A stretch of DNA of 64,000 bases from Carboxylicivirga linearis (GTDB lineage: Bacteria; Bacteroidota; Bacteroidia; Bacteroidales; Marinilabiliaceae). Below are positions 50,610-60,684 of the stretch, piece by piece. Numbering within the stretch: the first letter of the stretch is position 1; each line of letters begins with the position of its first letter. Below the pieces are notes generated by a model. The model did not search any database and was not told where the DNA came from. It was given only the letters and a program-made list of their open reading frames with translations. The stretch is taken from positions 1 to 64,000 of the forward strand of contig NZ_JAGUCO010000010.1 in assembly GCF_018271995.1 (NCBI RefSeq), in the 5' to 3' direction. The position numbers were made by a program, and so were the translations under genes.

Positions 50610-53600
50610 ATGAATGTAAATCTGCGATTTCTGACCATTATTGTCATGTTGCTTATGGTTCATATAATTTATGGCCAAACCAAGACAATAACCGGAACAG
50701 TGAAGGATGATACCGGTGATCCCTTACCTGGTGTATCCATTATTATTGAAGGAACATCACAAGGAACCATTTCAGATGTGGATGGTGTCTTTTCTTTGAC
50801 TGTTCCGCAGGAAGGTGTGAAGCTGGTCTTTTCTTTTATTGGGTTTAAAGATCAGGTTCTTGATGTAGCTAACAAAACAGAACTACATGTTAGCATGGTT
50901 CCTGAAGTTGAATTTCTTAATGAAATTGTAAAGGTTGGATATGGTTCGGCAAAGAAGACGAATCTAACAACAGCTCAGGTTGGGGTAACTACTGAGCAAA
51001 TGGAAAAAACGGTTAATACTACCATGGAACAAGCTATTCAGGGTAGGGCGGCTGGAGTTTATGTCACTCAAAACTCAGGCCAACCCGGTGGAGGAATGTC
51101 AATGGTGATTAGAGGGGTTAGTACAATTAATGGTTCCACCGAACCATTATATGTAATTGATGGACTTCAGGTTGAAGGAGGTTCTGTAAGCTATGGTAGT
51201 ACTAGTTCTACCAATCCGATGGCAGGTATCAATCCATCAGATATTGAAGATATTCAGATTTTGCAAGGACCTTCTGCAACGGCTGTATATGGATCAAGAG
51301 CTACTAATGGTGTTGTAATCATCACTACCAAAAGAGGTAGAAAAGGTGATGCGGATATATCGTATAATTTTTCGTACTCGGTTCAGGCAACGCCACAGCA
51401 TTTAGATGTAATGGACCTGAGACAATATGCTCAAATGAATAAAGAGTTTCACGATATAGCAGGAGGTACAACTCCCGAAGAATTTTTGGATCCCTCAATT
51501 TTAGGTTCCGGTACTGATTGGCAAAGTGAACTTTTTCAAAATGCTCCGATGCAAAAACATCAGATTAGTGTGAGCGGTGCAGGAGAGATTTCTACTTATT
51601 ACATTTCCGGTGAAATACTTGATCAGGAAGGCGTAGCAACAGGATCTGAGTTTAAGCGGTATAACCTTCGTATTAATACTTCCCAAGAGCCAAGAAAATG
51701 GCTTCGTATGCGTGAGACAGCTAACTTCAGGCAAATAAGGGAAACCTTGACTACCACATCTGAAGGTGTAATCAGTAATGCGTTGCAAAATACACCTCAA
51801 GTGCCGGTTAAAAATATCGATGGAAGTTGGGGTGGTTTTGAAAACGATGAAGGATCCAATCAGTTCGCACCAATCAACCCAATTGCTATTGCTAGCTTAA
51901 GAACAAACGAAAATGTGAGAAGAGAGTTGAATGGAGGATTTAATCTGGAAGCAGACATTGTGGATGGTCTTGTTTTTAAAACATCGGTAAATGGTAGTTA
52001 CAATACACAAAACGCAATCTATTTTAATCCAAAAATGAAGATTGGATGGTATGTAAATGATAGAGCTACTTTTAATGATTTTACTGGTGTAAGTACATTT
52101 TATAGCTGGGATCAACAACTGGCATATAACAAAACCTTTGGAGATCACTTTATAGATGCTATTGCTTTACATGAATACAAAGAAGGTACCTGGAAACAAA
52201 ATACAGGATACAGGGAAGGCTTTCTTACTAATGATATCATGGATTTAAATGCCGGAGATGAAAGTACTTCAGTTGCCAGTGGTGGAAGTAATTCTTGGGC
52301 TATGGAATCATACTTATTAAGGTTGAATTACAATTATAAAGAAAAATATATACTTCAAGGATCTATACGTGGTGATGGTTCTTCCAACTTTGGATCCAAT
52401 AATAGATGGGGGTATTTCCCTGCAGGTTCAGCAGCATGGAGGATTAGTAAAGAAAGTTGGTATAACCTATCATTCATGAATGAGTTAAAACTTCGTTTTG
52501 AAACAGGTTTAACAGGTAACTCAGGATGGAGTGCTGGCATATATGCACCACTGTCTACAACGGCAACAGAGTGGGGAACTGGTTTTTCACCTGGTAAAAT
52601 AGCCAATCCTGATTTGCAATGGGAAGAAACAATGACTAACAACTTGGGTATAAATATTCATTTATTCAATAATCGGATTCAAATTGATGCTGATATATAT
52701 GAGAAAAAGACTAATAACCTGATTTTTGATGCCAGTCAACCTGGTTTTATGGGAGGAGCTGGTAATGGTGGAGCAGGACCTCCAACAGTAAATTCAGGAA
52801 AAATTAGTAACAAAGGTTGGGGATTCACTTTTATATCAACCAATATTCAAACAGCTGATTTTACATGGGATATGAACTTCAATATCTCAGGAGTAAATAC
52901 AAAAGTTGAGGGCTTAAATAGTGAATTAGGATTTTTCGATCGTACTTCCTGGTGGATGAATAACTGGACGCAACGTACTGCGGTTGGATACTCACCATGG
53001 ATGTTTATGGGATACGAGTATGAAGGATTATTTCAATCCGTTGATGAAATTTATAACAGCTCCATTCCAACAGCTTCAGATGGCAGCCGATTAGAGATTA
53101 GTGAAGATGGAGTTTGGGTAGGTGATGTAAAATATAAGAATATCTCAGGAGAAGGTGGTGCAGAAGGTGTTATTGATGAAAATGATATGACTTTTATAGG
53201 AAATCCATGGCCTAAGTTTTTTGGTGGTTTTACCAATAATTTTCGATATAAAGATTTTGACTTAAGTGTATTGTTTACATTTAATTATGGAAATGATATT
53301 TATAACTACGTCAAAATGATTAATTCTAATCCTTCGCAAATTAACCTGGGTAGAAACTTAATGGCTGATGCGATAGACTTTGCAAGAATTGGTACTAATG
53401 AAGCCGGTGACGTAGTTATTACTAATTCAGATACTGATCTGCCTCGTATATCATATGGTCCAAATGGAAACTGGGATCGTTTCTCAAGTCGTTGGGTAGA
53501 AGATGGTTCATACATTAAACTTAAGAATATAACCTTGGGTTATACGGTTCCTCAGGCATTCCTTAATAGAACACGTTTTATTAAAAATTTGAGAATGGCC

Positions 53601-53768
53601 GTGAGTGCTCAAAACCTTTACACTTTCACTAATTATACAGGTTATGATCCTGAAGTTGGATCGTACGTGGGAAGTAATGCATCCAGTGCAAATCAGGCTA
53701 TTGGGATTGATACAGGGCGTTATCCTTTAACACCTACGTATACGTTTAATTTATTGGTAAACTTTTGA
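50610..53768 (+). CDS. SusC-type TonB-dependent transporter of the mannan locus
   Basis: 1052 aa: signal peptide (ends IIYGQT), carboxypeptidase-like regulatory domain (ITGTVKDDTGDPLPGVSIII), plug with EIVKVGYGSAKKTNLT and MVIRGVSTINGSTEPLYVIDG, and a 22-strand barrel ending in Phe (FNLLVNF). It imports manno-oligosaccharides across the outer membrane with the SusD partner 12 nt downstream. It is clearly distinct from the starch SusC at 19748. Substrate is inferred from the surrounding GH26, GH130, GH2 and epimerase genes. Confidence 0.94.
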   Translation: MNVNLRFLTIIVMLLMVHIIYGQTKTITGTVKDDTGDPLPGVSIIIEGTSQGTISDVDGVFSLTVPQEGVKLVFSFIGFKDQVLDVANKTELHVSMVPEVEFLNEIVKVGYGSAKKTNLTTAQVGVTTEQMEKTVNTTMEQAIQGRAAGVYVTQNSGQPGGGMSMVIRGVSTINGSTEPLYVIDGLQVEGGSVSYGSTSSTNPMAGINPSDIEDIQILQGPSATAVYGSRATNGVVIITTKRGRKGDADISYNFSYSVQATPQHLDVMDLRQYAQMNKEFHDIAGGTTPEEFLDPSILGSGTDWQSELFQNAPMQKHQISVSGAGEISTYYISGEILDQEGVATGSEFKRYNLRINTSQEPRKWLRMRETANFRQIRETLTTTSEGVISNALQNTPQVPVKNIDGSWGGFENDEGSNQFAPINPIAIASLRTNENVRRELNGGFNLEADIVDGLVFKTSVNGSYNTQNAIYFNPKMKIGWYVNDRATFNDFTGVSTFYSWDQQLAYNKTFGDHFIDAIALHEYKEGTWKQNTGYREGFLTNDIMDLNAGDESTSVASGGSNSWAMESYLLRLNYNYKEKYILQGSIRGDGSSNFGSNNRWGYFPAGSAAWRISKESWYNLSFMNELKLRFETGLTGNSGWSAGIYAPLSTTATEWGTGFSPGKIANPDLQWEETMTNNLGINIHLFNNRIQIDADIYEKKTNNLIFDASQPGFMGGAGNGGAGPPTVNSGKISNKGWGFTFISTNIQTADFTWDMNFNISGVNTKVEGLNSELGFFDRTSWWMNNWTQRTAVGYSPWMFMGYEYEGLFQSVDEIYNSSIPTASDGSRLEISEDGVWVGDVKYKNISGEGGAEGVIDENDMTFIGNPWPKFFGGFTNNFRYKDFDLSVLFTFNYGNDIYNYVKMINSNPSQINLGRNLMADAIDFARIGTNEAGDVVITNSDTDLPRISYGPNGNWDRFSSRWVEDGSYIKLKNITLGYTVPQAFLNRTRFIKNLRMAVSAQNLYTFTNYTGYDPEVGSYVGSNASSANQAIGIDTGRYPLTPTYTFNLLVNF

Positions 53769-53780
53769 TGATCAGATATT

Positions 53781-55490
53781 ATGAAAATAATTAAATATAC
53801 ATGGCTGTTGAGCCTTTTTACAATGTTTGCTCTTACCAATTGTTCGGAAGATTACCTGGTAAGACCTCCGGAAGATGCTTTAACCGATGCTGATTTCTAT
53901 AAAACAAATGAAGAAGTGATGGCAGCTATTGCTCCATTATATAGCCGTATGTGGTTCGATTATAATGATAAGGCTTCATACTCAATTGGCGATATGAGAA
54001 GCGGGGTTATATTTGATCCCTGGAACGATCGTGAATTTGTAGAATTCAATGCTTCGGGCAATAATCAGAGCTTAATTGCTGCGTGGAATGCTTTTTTTAC
54101 TGTTGTACAGCAGGCAAACCTGGCAATTCGTAATGTAAATGCATACGCAACTGATGCCGTTACCGACGATATTAAAAAATATGCGATTGCCGAAGCACGT
54201 TTTATGAGAGCCTGTGCATATCGTAACCTGGTGTTAGCCTGGGGAGCAGTTCCAATTATAGAAGATAATATTGCCATTATGAACTCTACGGATATCAGAC
54301 GTAATACACCTTCTAGTATATGGAGGTTCTTAACTACTGAAATGCGTGCAATAATTGATGATTTGCCGGAAGAACCATACGCTACGGGTCGTATAACTAA
54401 ATATTCAGCTGAAGGAATGTTAGCGCGTTTCTATTTATCTAGAGCTGGTGTAGAAGCAGATGGAGGTGTTCGTAATCAAACCTATTTGGATAGTGCTAAA
54501 TATTATGCCCAGCATGTAATTGAGTATAGTGGTAAGTCATTGCTGGATGATTATCGCTCGTTGTTTTTGTATCCATATGATAATAACAACGAATCGTTAT
54601 TTGAGCTTCAATGGGTTTTTTCAACTACATGGGGAGCCAGTAATTCAGTGCCAGCTTACCTGGCTTATAGCTCCGATATTGCAAACGGTGACGGTTGGGG
54701 AGGAAATAAGTCGGCAACCTGGTGGTTATTAAATAAATATGAAGGCATTAATCCAATTGGTACTACTGGAGATTCTATACGAGGAGCCACTATAGATACT
54801 CGTTTGTATAATACTTTTATGTTGCCTGGAGCTCATTACCCTGAGATCACACAAGATTATACAATGGAGGACGGAACTCAAGGACAACGTGAATGTATCT
54901 ATCCTAATAATACGGCCGATTTAAGTTTTGTCTGTACTAAAAAATATATCTGTGGTAAAAATGTTGATATTGCAGAAGGTGCTTCTTCTCAACATTATCC
55001 TAACAATATATATATGTTAAGGTTGGCAGAAATGTATTTGATATATGCTGAGGCTGTATTGGGAAATAGCAATCAATCATCTGATGCAACTGCTTTAGAG
55101 TATGTAAATACTATTAGACGAAGAGCAGGATTAAATAATCTATCAGATAATGAGGGTGATAGGTCTTATTATACAGTTGAGGATCTGTTTAATGAGCGTA
55201 CCTTGGAATTTGCCATGGAAAGTATGCTGATGTATGATCTAAGCAACATCTTTTATTACGATAAAGAGAGAGCTCTTAATATCTTGAATAATCAGGACAG
55301 AGGATTGTTTGCTGTCTATCCTGATGCTTTTCCTAATCCTAATAGCTGGACCTTTGTTAAAACCTCATGGGATTCTAACAGAAGTATTAATGTGACTGAA
55401 AGTAATTTCTATTTGCCAATTCCTGTTGCCGATTTAAGTAGTATGCCAAGCTTGTCGCTTGATCCGGTTGATTATTATGCAGGTGAATAA
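53781..55490 (+). CDS. SusD/RagB family lipoprotein of the mannan locus
   Basis: 569 aa, lipobox FALTNCSEDY (Cys21). The SusD fold is recognisable by the early DFYKTNEEVMAAIAPLYSRM, the TPR-like ARFMRACAYRNLVLAWGAVP, and the late LRLAEMYLIYAEAVLG and VNTIRRRAGL segments followed by LFNERTLEFAMES. It caps the SusC channel at the cell surface and binds incoming manno-oligosaccharides. It is 12 nt after SusC and 8 nt before the first IPT-domain protein, so the four genes form a tight operon. Confidence 0.93.
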   Translation: MKIIKYTWLLSLFTMFALTNCSEDYLVRPPEDALTDADFYKTNEEVMAAIAPLYSRMWFDYNDKASYSIGDMRSGVIFDPWNDREFVEFNASGNNQSLIAAWNAFFTVVQQANLAIRNVNAYATDAVTDDIKKYAIAEARFMRACAYRNLVLAWGAVPIIEDNIAIMNSTDIRRNTPSSIWRFLTTEMRAIIDDLPEEPYATGRITKYSAEGMLARFYLSRAGVEADGGVRNQTYLDSAKYYAQHVIEYSGKSLLDDYRSLFLYPYDNNNESLFELQWVFSTTWGASNSVPAYLAYSSDIANGDGWGGNKSATWWLLNKYEGINPIGTTGDSIRGATIDTRLYNTFMLPGAHYPEITQDYTMEDGTQGQRECIYPNNTADLSFVCTKKYICGKNVDIAEGASSQHYPNNIYMLRLAEMYLIYAEAVLGNSNQSSDATALEYVNTIRRRAGLNNLSDNEGDRSYYTVEDLFNERTLEFAMESMLMYDLSNIFYYDKERALNILNNQDRGLFAVYPDAFPNPNSWTFVKTSWDSNRSINVTESNFYLPIPVADLSSMPSLSLDPVDYYAGE

Positions 55491-55498
55491 AATTTAGG

Positions 55499-56665
55499 AT
55501 GAAATTTAAATTGAGAAAGATGAAAAATAAATTTCGATATATATTTATTGCGCTGATGACAATGTCTTTAGTGTTGGTTCATACTGCTTGCAATAACGAT
55601 GATGACACAGGATCACCACGAATAGATTATGTTCGTATAACTGACCCCGATGCTTCTGATTCATTAATTGTAAGTGCAGGTCAGGGGCAGCTGATTGCTA
55701 TTATGGGTGAAAATCTGGGCGGAGCAATTGGAATAGAATTTAATAATATTCCGTCAATGCTTACCTCACCCTATATTACAAATAGTTCTATCCTCGTTCG
55801 TGTTCCTACTGAAATACCCGAGGAAGTAACTAATCAATTTGTTCTTTACTTTAAGGATGGAAATAGCTTATCGCACGATTTTAGTGTAGCCATAAACAAG
55901 CCAAGTGTTATTTCCATGGATTGTGAATACGTAAATGATGGTGGACTTGCTGTTGTAAGAGGGAATTATTTTTACGAACCTATATCTGTAATTTTCCCCG
56001 GAAATCTCGAGGGTGAAATTGTTTCGGTAGAGGATGAAGCAATAGAGGTAATAGTACCTGAAGGAACCACACCGGGGCAAATAGCTGTTAGGTCAGATTA
56101 TGGCACGGGGCGTTCTTCTTTTATGTTCCGTGATGATCGCAATATTGTTATTAGCAGTGATCCATTTACCGGATGGTGGAATGCCGATTTTGTTGTGAGT
56201 AATCCTGGACCTGATGATCCTGAATTGATCAATGGAAATTATATCAGGGTTAGAAGAGCTATTTCTAGTTGGAATTGGTTGGAAGTTGCAGGAGGACCTG
56301 CTGACGCAATGGGAGATATTAGTAAAAATATTCCTGATGAGGCAATTTTAAAGCCATCCCTTTACAGCTTAAAATTTGAGATTAATACGCTATTGCCATA
56401 CAGTAACAATATGATTAAGTTCAATTTTGGTCTGGGTTCAGAAAATAACGATGCTTACTTATGGGCTCCACCTTATGATACAGGTGGCGAATGGAGAACT
56501 GTTACTATACCTTACGAAGAAATGGTGGCTGAATATGAGGCAAATGGATCAACCATGGAGGTGCGTCCTGAAGGTTATTGGACCCGTGTCTTATTTCACG
56601 GTGCCGGAGATTTAGATTGTGATATTGCCTTTGACAATTTTAGAATAGTGCCTAATAAGTATTAA
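55499..56665 (+). CDS. surface glycan-binding lipoprotein with IPT/TIG domains
   Basis: 388 aa. The lipobox is VLVHTACNN; the start may instead be the ATG at 55520, giving a more compact signal. Residues about 40-215 form two IPT/TIG Ig-like domains (IAIMGENLGGAIGIEFNNIP; ALAVVRGNYF-like second copy). The C-terminal 170 residues, with WWNADFVVSNPGP, INTLLPYSNNMIKFNFGLGS and YLWAPPYDTGGEWRTVTIPY, resemble the glycan-binding domain of SGBP-B-type proteins encoded behind SusD. It therefore probably holds mannan at the surface. Ligand is inferred from context. Confidence 0.85.
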   Translation: MKFKLRKMKNKFRYIFIALMTMSLVLVHTACNNDDDTGSPRIDYVRITDPDASDSLIVSAGQGQLIAIMGENLGGAIGIEFNNIPSMLTSPYITNSSILVRVPTEIPEEVTNQFVLYFKDGNSLSHDFSVAINKPSVISMDCEYVNDGGLAVVRGNYFYEPISVIFPGNLEGEIVSVEDEAIEVIVPEGTTPGQIAVRSDYGTGRSSFMFRDDRNIVISSDPFTGWWNADFVVSNPGPDDPELINGNYIRVRRAISSWNWLEVAGGPADAMGDISKNIPDEAILKPSLYSLKFEINTLLPYSNNMIKFNFGLGSENNDAYLWAPPYDTGGEWRTVTIPYEEMVAEYEANGSTMEVRPEGYWTRVLFHGAGDLDCDIAFDNFRIVPNKY

Positions 56666-56680
56666 GTAATGAATAGTATT

Positions 56681-59002
56681 ATGAAAAAACATAATTATAT
56701 AAGGATGAAATTCACGACTATATTACTGGCACTGATGTATATTAGTGTTTCCGGTGTATTTCTGGTGTCGTGTGATAAAGATGATGATGAAAATACATCA
56801 ACCGAAGCTAATGTCTTAAGCTATGGTCCAATGCCGGTAGCCAGAGGTGCAGAACTAAGGTTTATAGGAGAAAATCTAAATAAAATAACCAGTGTAGTTT
56901 TGCCCGAGAATATTGTAATTTCCAGTGCAAACTTTACAAGTCACACAGAAACAAGCATTAAGTTAATTGTTCCTCAGGATGCTGTTGAAGGATATGTGAA
57001 ATTGACAACGGAGGATGATACATTAACAACCCAAACGATGCTGGGTTTTGATGAACCTATTTCAATTGAGGAATTATCACCTGCTTCAATCAAACCGGGT
57101 AGTGTTTTAACTATAACTGGTGATTATTTGAATTTGGTTGGAGAAGTAATTTTTGCTCAGAATGTAAGTGTTGATAGTACTCAATTTGCTTCGCAATCTA
57201 GAAAAGAACTCACACTTATCGTTCCTGCAGAGGCGCAATCGGGTACAATCGCTCTGTCTAATGCGGCTGATGATCCAATTATAATTTATTCTGAAGATGA
57301 GTTGGAAGTAGTGATACCAACACTTTCAGAAACGACTCCTAACCCTGTGAAACCAGGTGAAGATTTAACTTTTACTGGAACAGATCTTGATTTGGTAACC
57401 AGTGTTACAATGGGGGGTGAAATTGTAATTACTAAATTTGTGAGTCAGGGCACAACAGCTCTGGTAGTGACCGTCCCAACCAATACGCAAAATGGTGCAG
57501 TGAAATTGTTACTACCCTCAGGCATAGAAATTGAAGCAGGTGAGATCACATTGGTTGAACCAACTGCTGAGATTGAAGATTTGCAGGCTTCTTACGGCAT
57601 TGATGAAACAGTTGTTATCGGAGGTGCTGATATAGATTTATTTACAACAGCTGCATTTACAGGTGCAGATGCTGTTCCGGTAACTCTTACTGAAGGGAAA
57701 ATAAATTTAAAAGTAACTGCAGAAGCACAAAGTGGACCTATAACATTAACCACAAACAATGGCACAATTGTATCAGTTGAGGGTTTTGTAACTACAAAGC
57801 CAGTTGCCACACTACCATCCAGTGCCACACCATTGGATGAGCTTACTATCGAATCTACTTTGAGTAATCGTGTAAAAATGCTTTTGTTTGGTGAAGTTGA
57901 AGCTGAAGCTACGGATGCAGGTGATGGATTTACAGTAGTTGTTCCATTGGAGGCAGTATCAGGAAATGTTACACTAGTGATGGATAATGATGAAACTGTT
58001 GATTTGGGAAGTATGTCCATCAATGCATATACATTCTGTGCAGTAGATGAATTTGCCGAAGAAACTACTTCAATTGGAGACTTACTTAGATGTACTGTGG
58101 TCAATGGAGCAAACCTGACCGATGTTAAACTGAATGACGTTAGTACAGGATATATTCTTAATGGAAACACTCTTTTTGTTAATGTAGGGTATAATACCGG
58201 TATTCAGAAGATGACACTCGTATCAAGTGATGCAACAGAAGTTGATTACGAAGTTGAAGTAGTTGGTGCCGGACTTGTTGAAACTGTACTGTATGATATT
58301 CCTCTTGAAGTGGTAGGATGGGGAGGAGCTACTCTACCGTATATAGTTGAAGTTCCACTACCTGCCAATGCTAAAATTCGAATCAGAGTTGCACAGGCAA
58401 ATTCCGAACTTCAAGTAATGGATGGTTATTGGGGAATGGGACCTAATTGGGCTATTACCGATGATGCCAAGAAAAATGTAATTAAGTTCTCTCCTGAAGA
58501 ATTGAGTAAAGGTTATGTCGATGTTGATTTCTCTGTCTTCCATGATGAAAATGATAATCCATGGTGGGATGGTAAGATAATGTTTAATGCTGATGGCGTT
58601 ATTGTATCTTCTATTTCTATGATTATTGACTACTCTGCACCAACAGCTATTTGGGAAGGTTCAGCGGAAGTTATTGGTTGGGGTACAGCTTTTACAACAC
58701 TGACATGGGGTGGATACGATTTTAGCGGATTAAAAGTTGGGCAAACCATGTATGTATATTATACTGCAGATTCTTATGCCACAATGCGTATTGGAAATGG
58801 TAATTGGGCTGCCTTGCCTTCAACTATTGCAATAGCTAAAGAATCGGGAGATACTTCAGATGAAGGAAATATTACGATACCCGCTGGAACATCTAGTATA
58901 TCATTTAAGTTAACTGCCGATGATATAAACTCTATCCAGAATAATGGTGGATTAGGTGTTTATGGAGGTGATTTTGTTGTCACTAAAGTGGCACTCAAGT
59001 AA
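56681..59002 (+). CDS. large multi-IPT surface glycan-binding lipoprotein
   Basis: About 773 aa from the ATG at 56681 (56669 and 56705 are alternative starts); lipobox VFLVSCDKD. About five IPT/TIG-like domains run from residue 35 to 410 (LSYGPMPVARGAELRFIGEN, LTITGDYLNLVGEVIF, LTFTGTDLDLVTSVTM and so on), forming a long stalk. The last 240 residues hold two related beta-sandwich modules, each with an EVVGWG or EVIGWG segment and several Trp (YWGMGPNWAI; WEGSAEVIGWG), likely the carbohydrate-binding tip. It begins just after the previous gene and is co-transcribed. I know of no exact family for the terminal modules. Confidence 0.82.
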   Translation: MKKHNYIRMKFTTILLALMYISVSGVFLVSCDKDDDENTSTEANVLSYGPMPVARGAELRFIGENLNKITSVVLPENIVISSANFTSHTETSIKLIVPQDAVEGYVKLTTEDDTLTTQTMLGFDEPISIEELSPASIKPGSVLTITGDYLNLVGEVIFAQNVSVDSTQFASQSRKELTLIVPAEAQSGTIALSNAADDPIIIYSEDELEVVIPTLSETTPNPVKPGEDLTFTGTDLDLVTSVTMGGEIVITKFVSQGTTALVVTVPTNTQNGAVKLLLPSGIEIEAGEITLVEPTAEIEDLQASYGIDETVVIGGADIDLFTTAAFTGADAVPVTLTEGKINLKVTAEAQSGPITLTTNNGTIVSVEGFVTTKPVATLPSSATPLDELTIESTLSNRVKMLLFGEVEAEATDAGDGFTVVVPLEAVSGNVTLVMDNDETVDLGSMSINAYTFCAVDEFAEETTSIGDLLRCTVVNGANLTDVKLNDVSTGYILNGNTLFVNVGYNTGIQKMTLVSSDATEVDYEVEVVGAGLVETVLYDIPLEVVGWGGATLPYIVEVPLPANAKIRIRVAQANSELQVMDGYWGMGPNWAITDDAKKNVIKFSPEELSKGYVDVDFSVFHDENDNPWWDGKIMFNADGVIVSSISMIIDYSAPTAIWEGSAEVIGWGTAFTTLTWGGYDFSGLKVGQTMYVYYTADSYATMRIGNGNWAALPSTIAIAKESGDTSDEGNITIPAGTSSISFKLTADDINSIQNNGGLGVYGGDFVVTKVALK

Positions 59003-59042
59003 CAATAGGTTTTTCAAAACGAAAAACAAGAATTAAAATTTC

Positions 59043-59073
59043 AGATAGCCTTTTCATATTGAGAAGGCTATCT
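59043..59073 (+). other. intercistronic hairpin before the second GH26 gene
   Basis: AGATAGCCTT (59043-59052) pairs perfectly with AAGGCTATCT (59064-59073), a 10-bp stem ending 15 nt before the GH26 ATG. Only CTTAATTAAT follows, so it is a weak terminator at best. It may reduce read-through or modulate translation of the enzyme relative to the binding proteins. Confidence 0.55.
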
Positions 59074-59088
59074 CTTAATTAATATTTC

Positions 59089-60477
59089 ATGACGAGATTG
59101 TGGATAGGATTTTTAGGATTTGTATTAATGTTTACTTCTTGCAGTAATGATGAAGGTAATGGAATAGGTGCAAATCCACCCGTGTTTAAAAGTAGTATTC
59201 CTGAAAATAATGCTAAGGATGTAAGTGTATCAACGCAAATTGAAGTTAGTTTTAACGAGGTTGTTTATGTAGTGGATGATGTTGATATCACTGTAAATAA
59301 TGAAGCTACAGAAGTTATTGAATCTTATACCAAGATAATAATCAATACAACTCTGGAAAAGGGAGAAGATTATGTAGTGCTTATTCCTAAAGGATCATTA
59401 ATTAATATGGATGATGTACCATTGGCTGATGACATACAGTTTACTTTTTCAACAGAAGAAGGTGTTTCTATCAACATTGATGAAGATCCGGTTTGTGTTA
59501 ATCCATCTACTCAGGCCGTTAACGTTTATAATTTCTTATTAGAAAACTATGGTAAAAAATCTTTGTCGGCGACCCATGCCAATGTAAATTGGAATATAAA
59601 TGAGGCAGAATGGGTGAAGCAACATACCGATAAATATCCAGCCATGAACACTATGGATTATATACATATACCATATGCCTCTGAAGGGTGGATTGATTAT
59701 AGCGATTTAACTGTAGTAAAGGATTGGTGGGATAATAATGGTTTGCTATGTGCTAATTGGCATTGGATTGTGCCTCCTTACGAAGGAGCTCCTCTTTCAT
59801 ACGATTATACATATAAACCTGAAGAAACCACATTTAAAGCTTCTAATGTTTTAGTGGAAGGAACCTGGGAAAATGAAATTGCAAAGGCAGATCTTGAAAA
59901 ACTAGCCGATTACTTAAAGCTTTTACAGGAAAATGATATTCCATTGATATGGCGTCCATTTCATGAGGCAGCCGGAAATATTTATGAGTTTAATAATGGT
60001 ACAGCCTGGTTTTGGTGGGGAGCCGATGGAGCTGATACGTATAAGGACTTGTGGATTTATATGTTTGAATATTTCGAATCTCGAGGGTTAAACAACTTGA
60101 TTTGGGTTTGGACTACTCAAACTAAGGATAATGAGTTTTATCCGGGAGATGATTATGTGGATATTATAGGAAGGGATATATATAACAATTCAGATCCTTC
60201 AGATATAGATTTACAGTTTAATGCCATTCAGGATACCTATCCGAATAAAATGGTTACTCTAAGTGAGATGGGAAATATTTCTAAGCTGTCAGACCAATGG
60301 AATGTGGGTGCTAAATGGTCATATTTTATGCCTTGGTATGATTATGATCGTACCAATGATATGAATAGTGATAATTTTACTGGTACAACACATGAACATG
60401 CAGATGCCAATTGGTGGATTGATGCAATGAATCAATCATATGTTATTACTCGTGATCAAATGCCTGACTTAAAATAA
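59089..60477 (+). CDS. GH26 beta-mannanase with N-terminal Big_5-like domain
   Basis: 462 aa, lipobox LMFTSCSND (Cys18). Residues about 30-130 form an Ig-like domain of the Big_5 type (SSIPENNAKDVSVSTQIEVS, YVVLIPKGSLINMDDVPL), nearly the same as in the esterase at 63384. The catalytic domain (about 145-462) has Glu293 (WRPFHEAAGNIY) as acid/base and Glu393 (VTLSEMGNIS) as nucleophile, with WFWWGADGADTYKDLW in between. As the enzyme encoded with SusC/D and the binding proteins, it is the best candidate for the surface endo-mannanase that makes oligosaccharides for import. A terminator follows. Confidence 0.92.
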   Translation: MTRLWIGFLGFVLMFTSCSNDEGNGIGANPPVFKSSIPENNAKDVSVSTQIEVSFNEVVYVVDDVDITVNNEATEVIESYTKIIINTTLEKGEDYVVLIPKGSLINMDDVPLADDIQFTFSTEEGVSINIDEDPVCVNPSTQAVNVYNFLLENYGKKSLSATHANVNWNINEAEWVKQHTDKYPAMNTMDYIHIPYASEGWIDYSDLTVVKDWWDNNGLLCANWHWIVPPYEGAPLSYDYTYKPEETTFKASNVLVEGTWENEIAKADLEKLADYLKLLQENDIPLIWRPFHEAAGNIYEFNNGTAWFWWGADGADTYKDLWIYMFEYFESRGLNNLIWVWTTQTKDNEFYPGDDYVDIIGRDIYNNSDPSDIDLQFNAIQDTYPNKMVTLSEMGNISKLSDQWNVGAKWSYFMPWYDYDRTNDMNSDNFTGTTHEHADANWWIDAMNQSYVITRDQMPDLK

Positions 60478-60494
60478 TGAATAAAATATAATTG

Positions 60495-60529
60495 AATGCT
60501 ATCTGCTATGCTTAGTAGGTAGCATTTTT
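60495..60529 (+). terminator. intrinsic terminator of the SusC/D-GH26 operon
   Basis: AATGCTATCT (60495-60504) pairs with AGGTAGCATT (60517-60526) through one T-G pair, followed by a T run to 60529. Confidence 0.82.
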
Positions 60530-60684
60530 ATTTATTGGCATGATAAAAAATCATTTAATAATGACTAAATCATACTTGCGGGTTGATAAGTCTAAAGTTA
60601 GTTTTGTATAGAATGGTTTGTTTGAAAAATCTTTAGGATTTTAAACCTTTTTCAAACTGTTAAGTGGATATTAAATCAATCAAA

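Noticed and set aside
57592-58170. 192-codon minus-strand frame opposite the multi-IPT gene
   Set aside because: Antisense shadow of a repetitive Val/Thr-rich coding sequence; no signal, no domain, and the plus-strand gene is certain.
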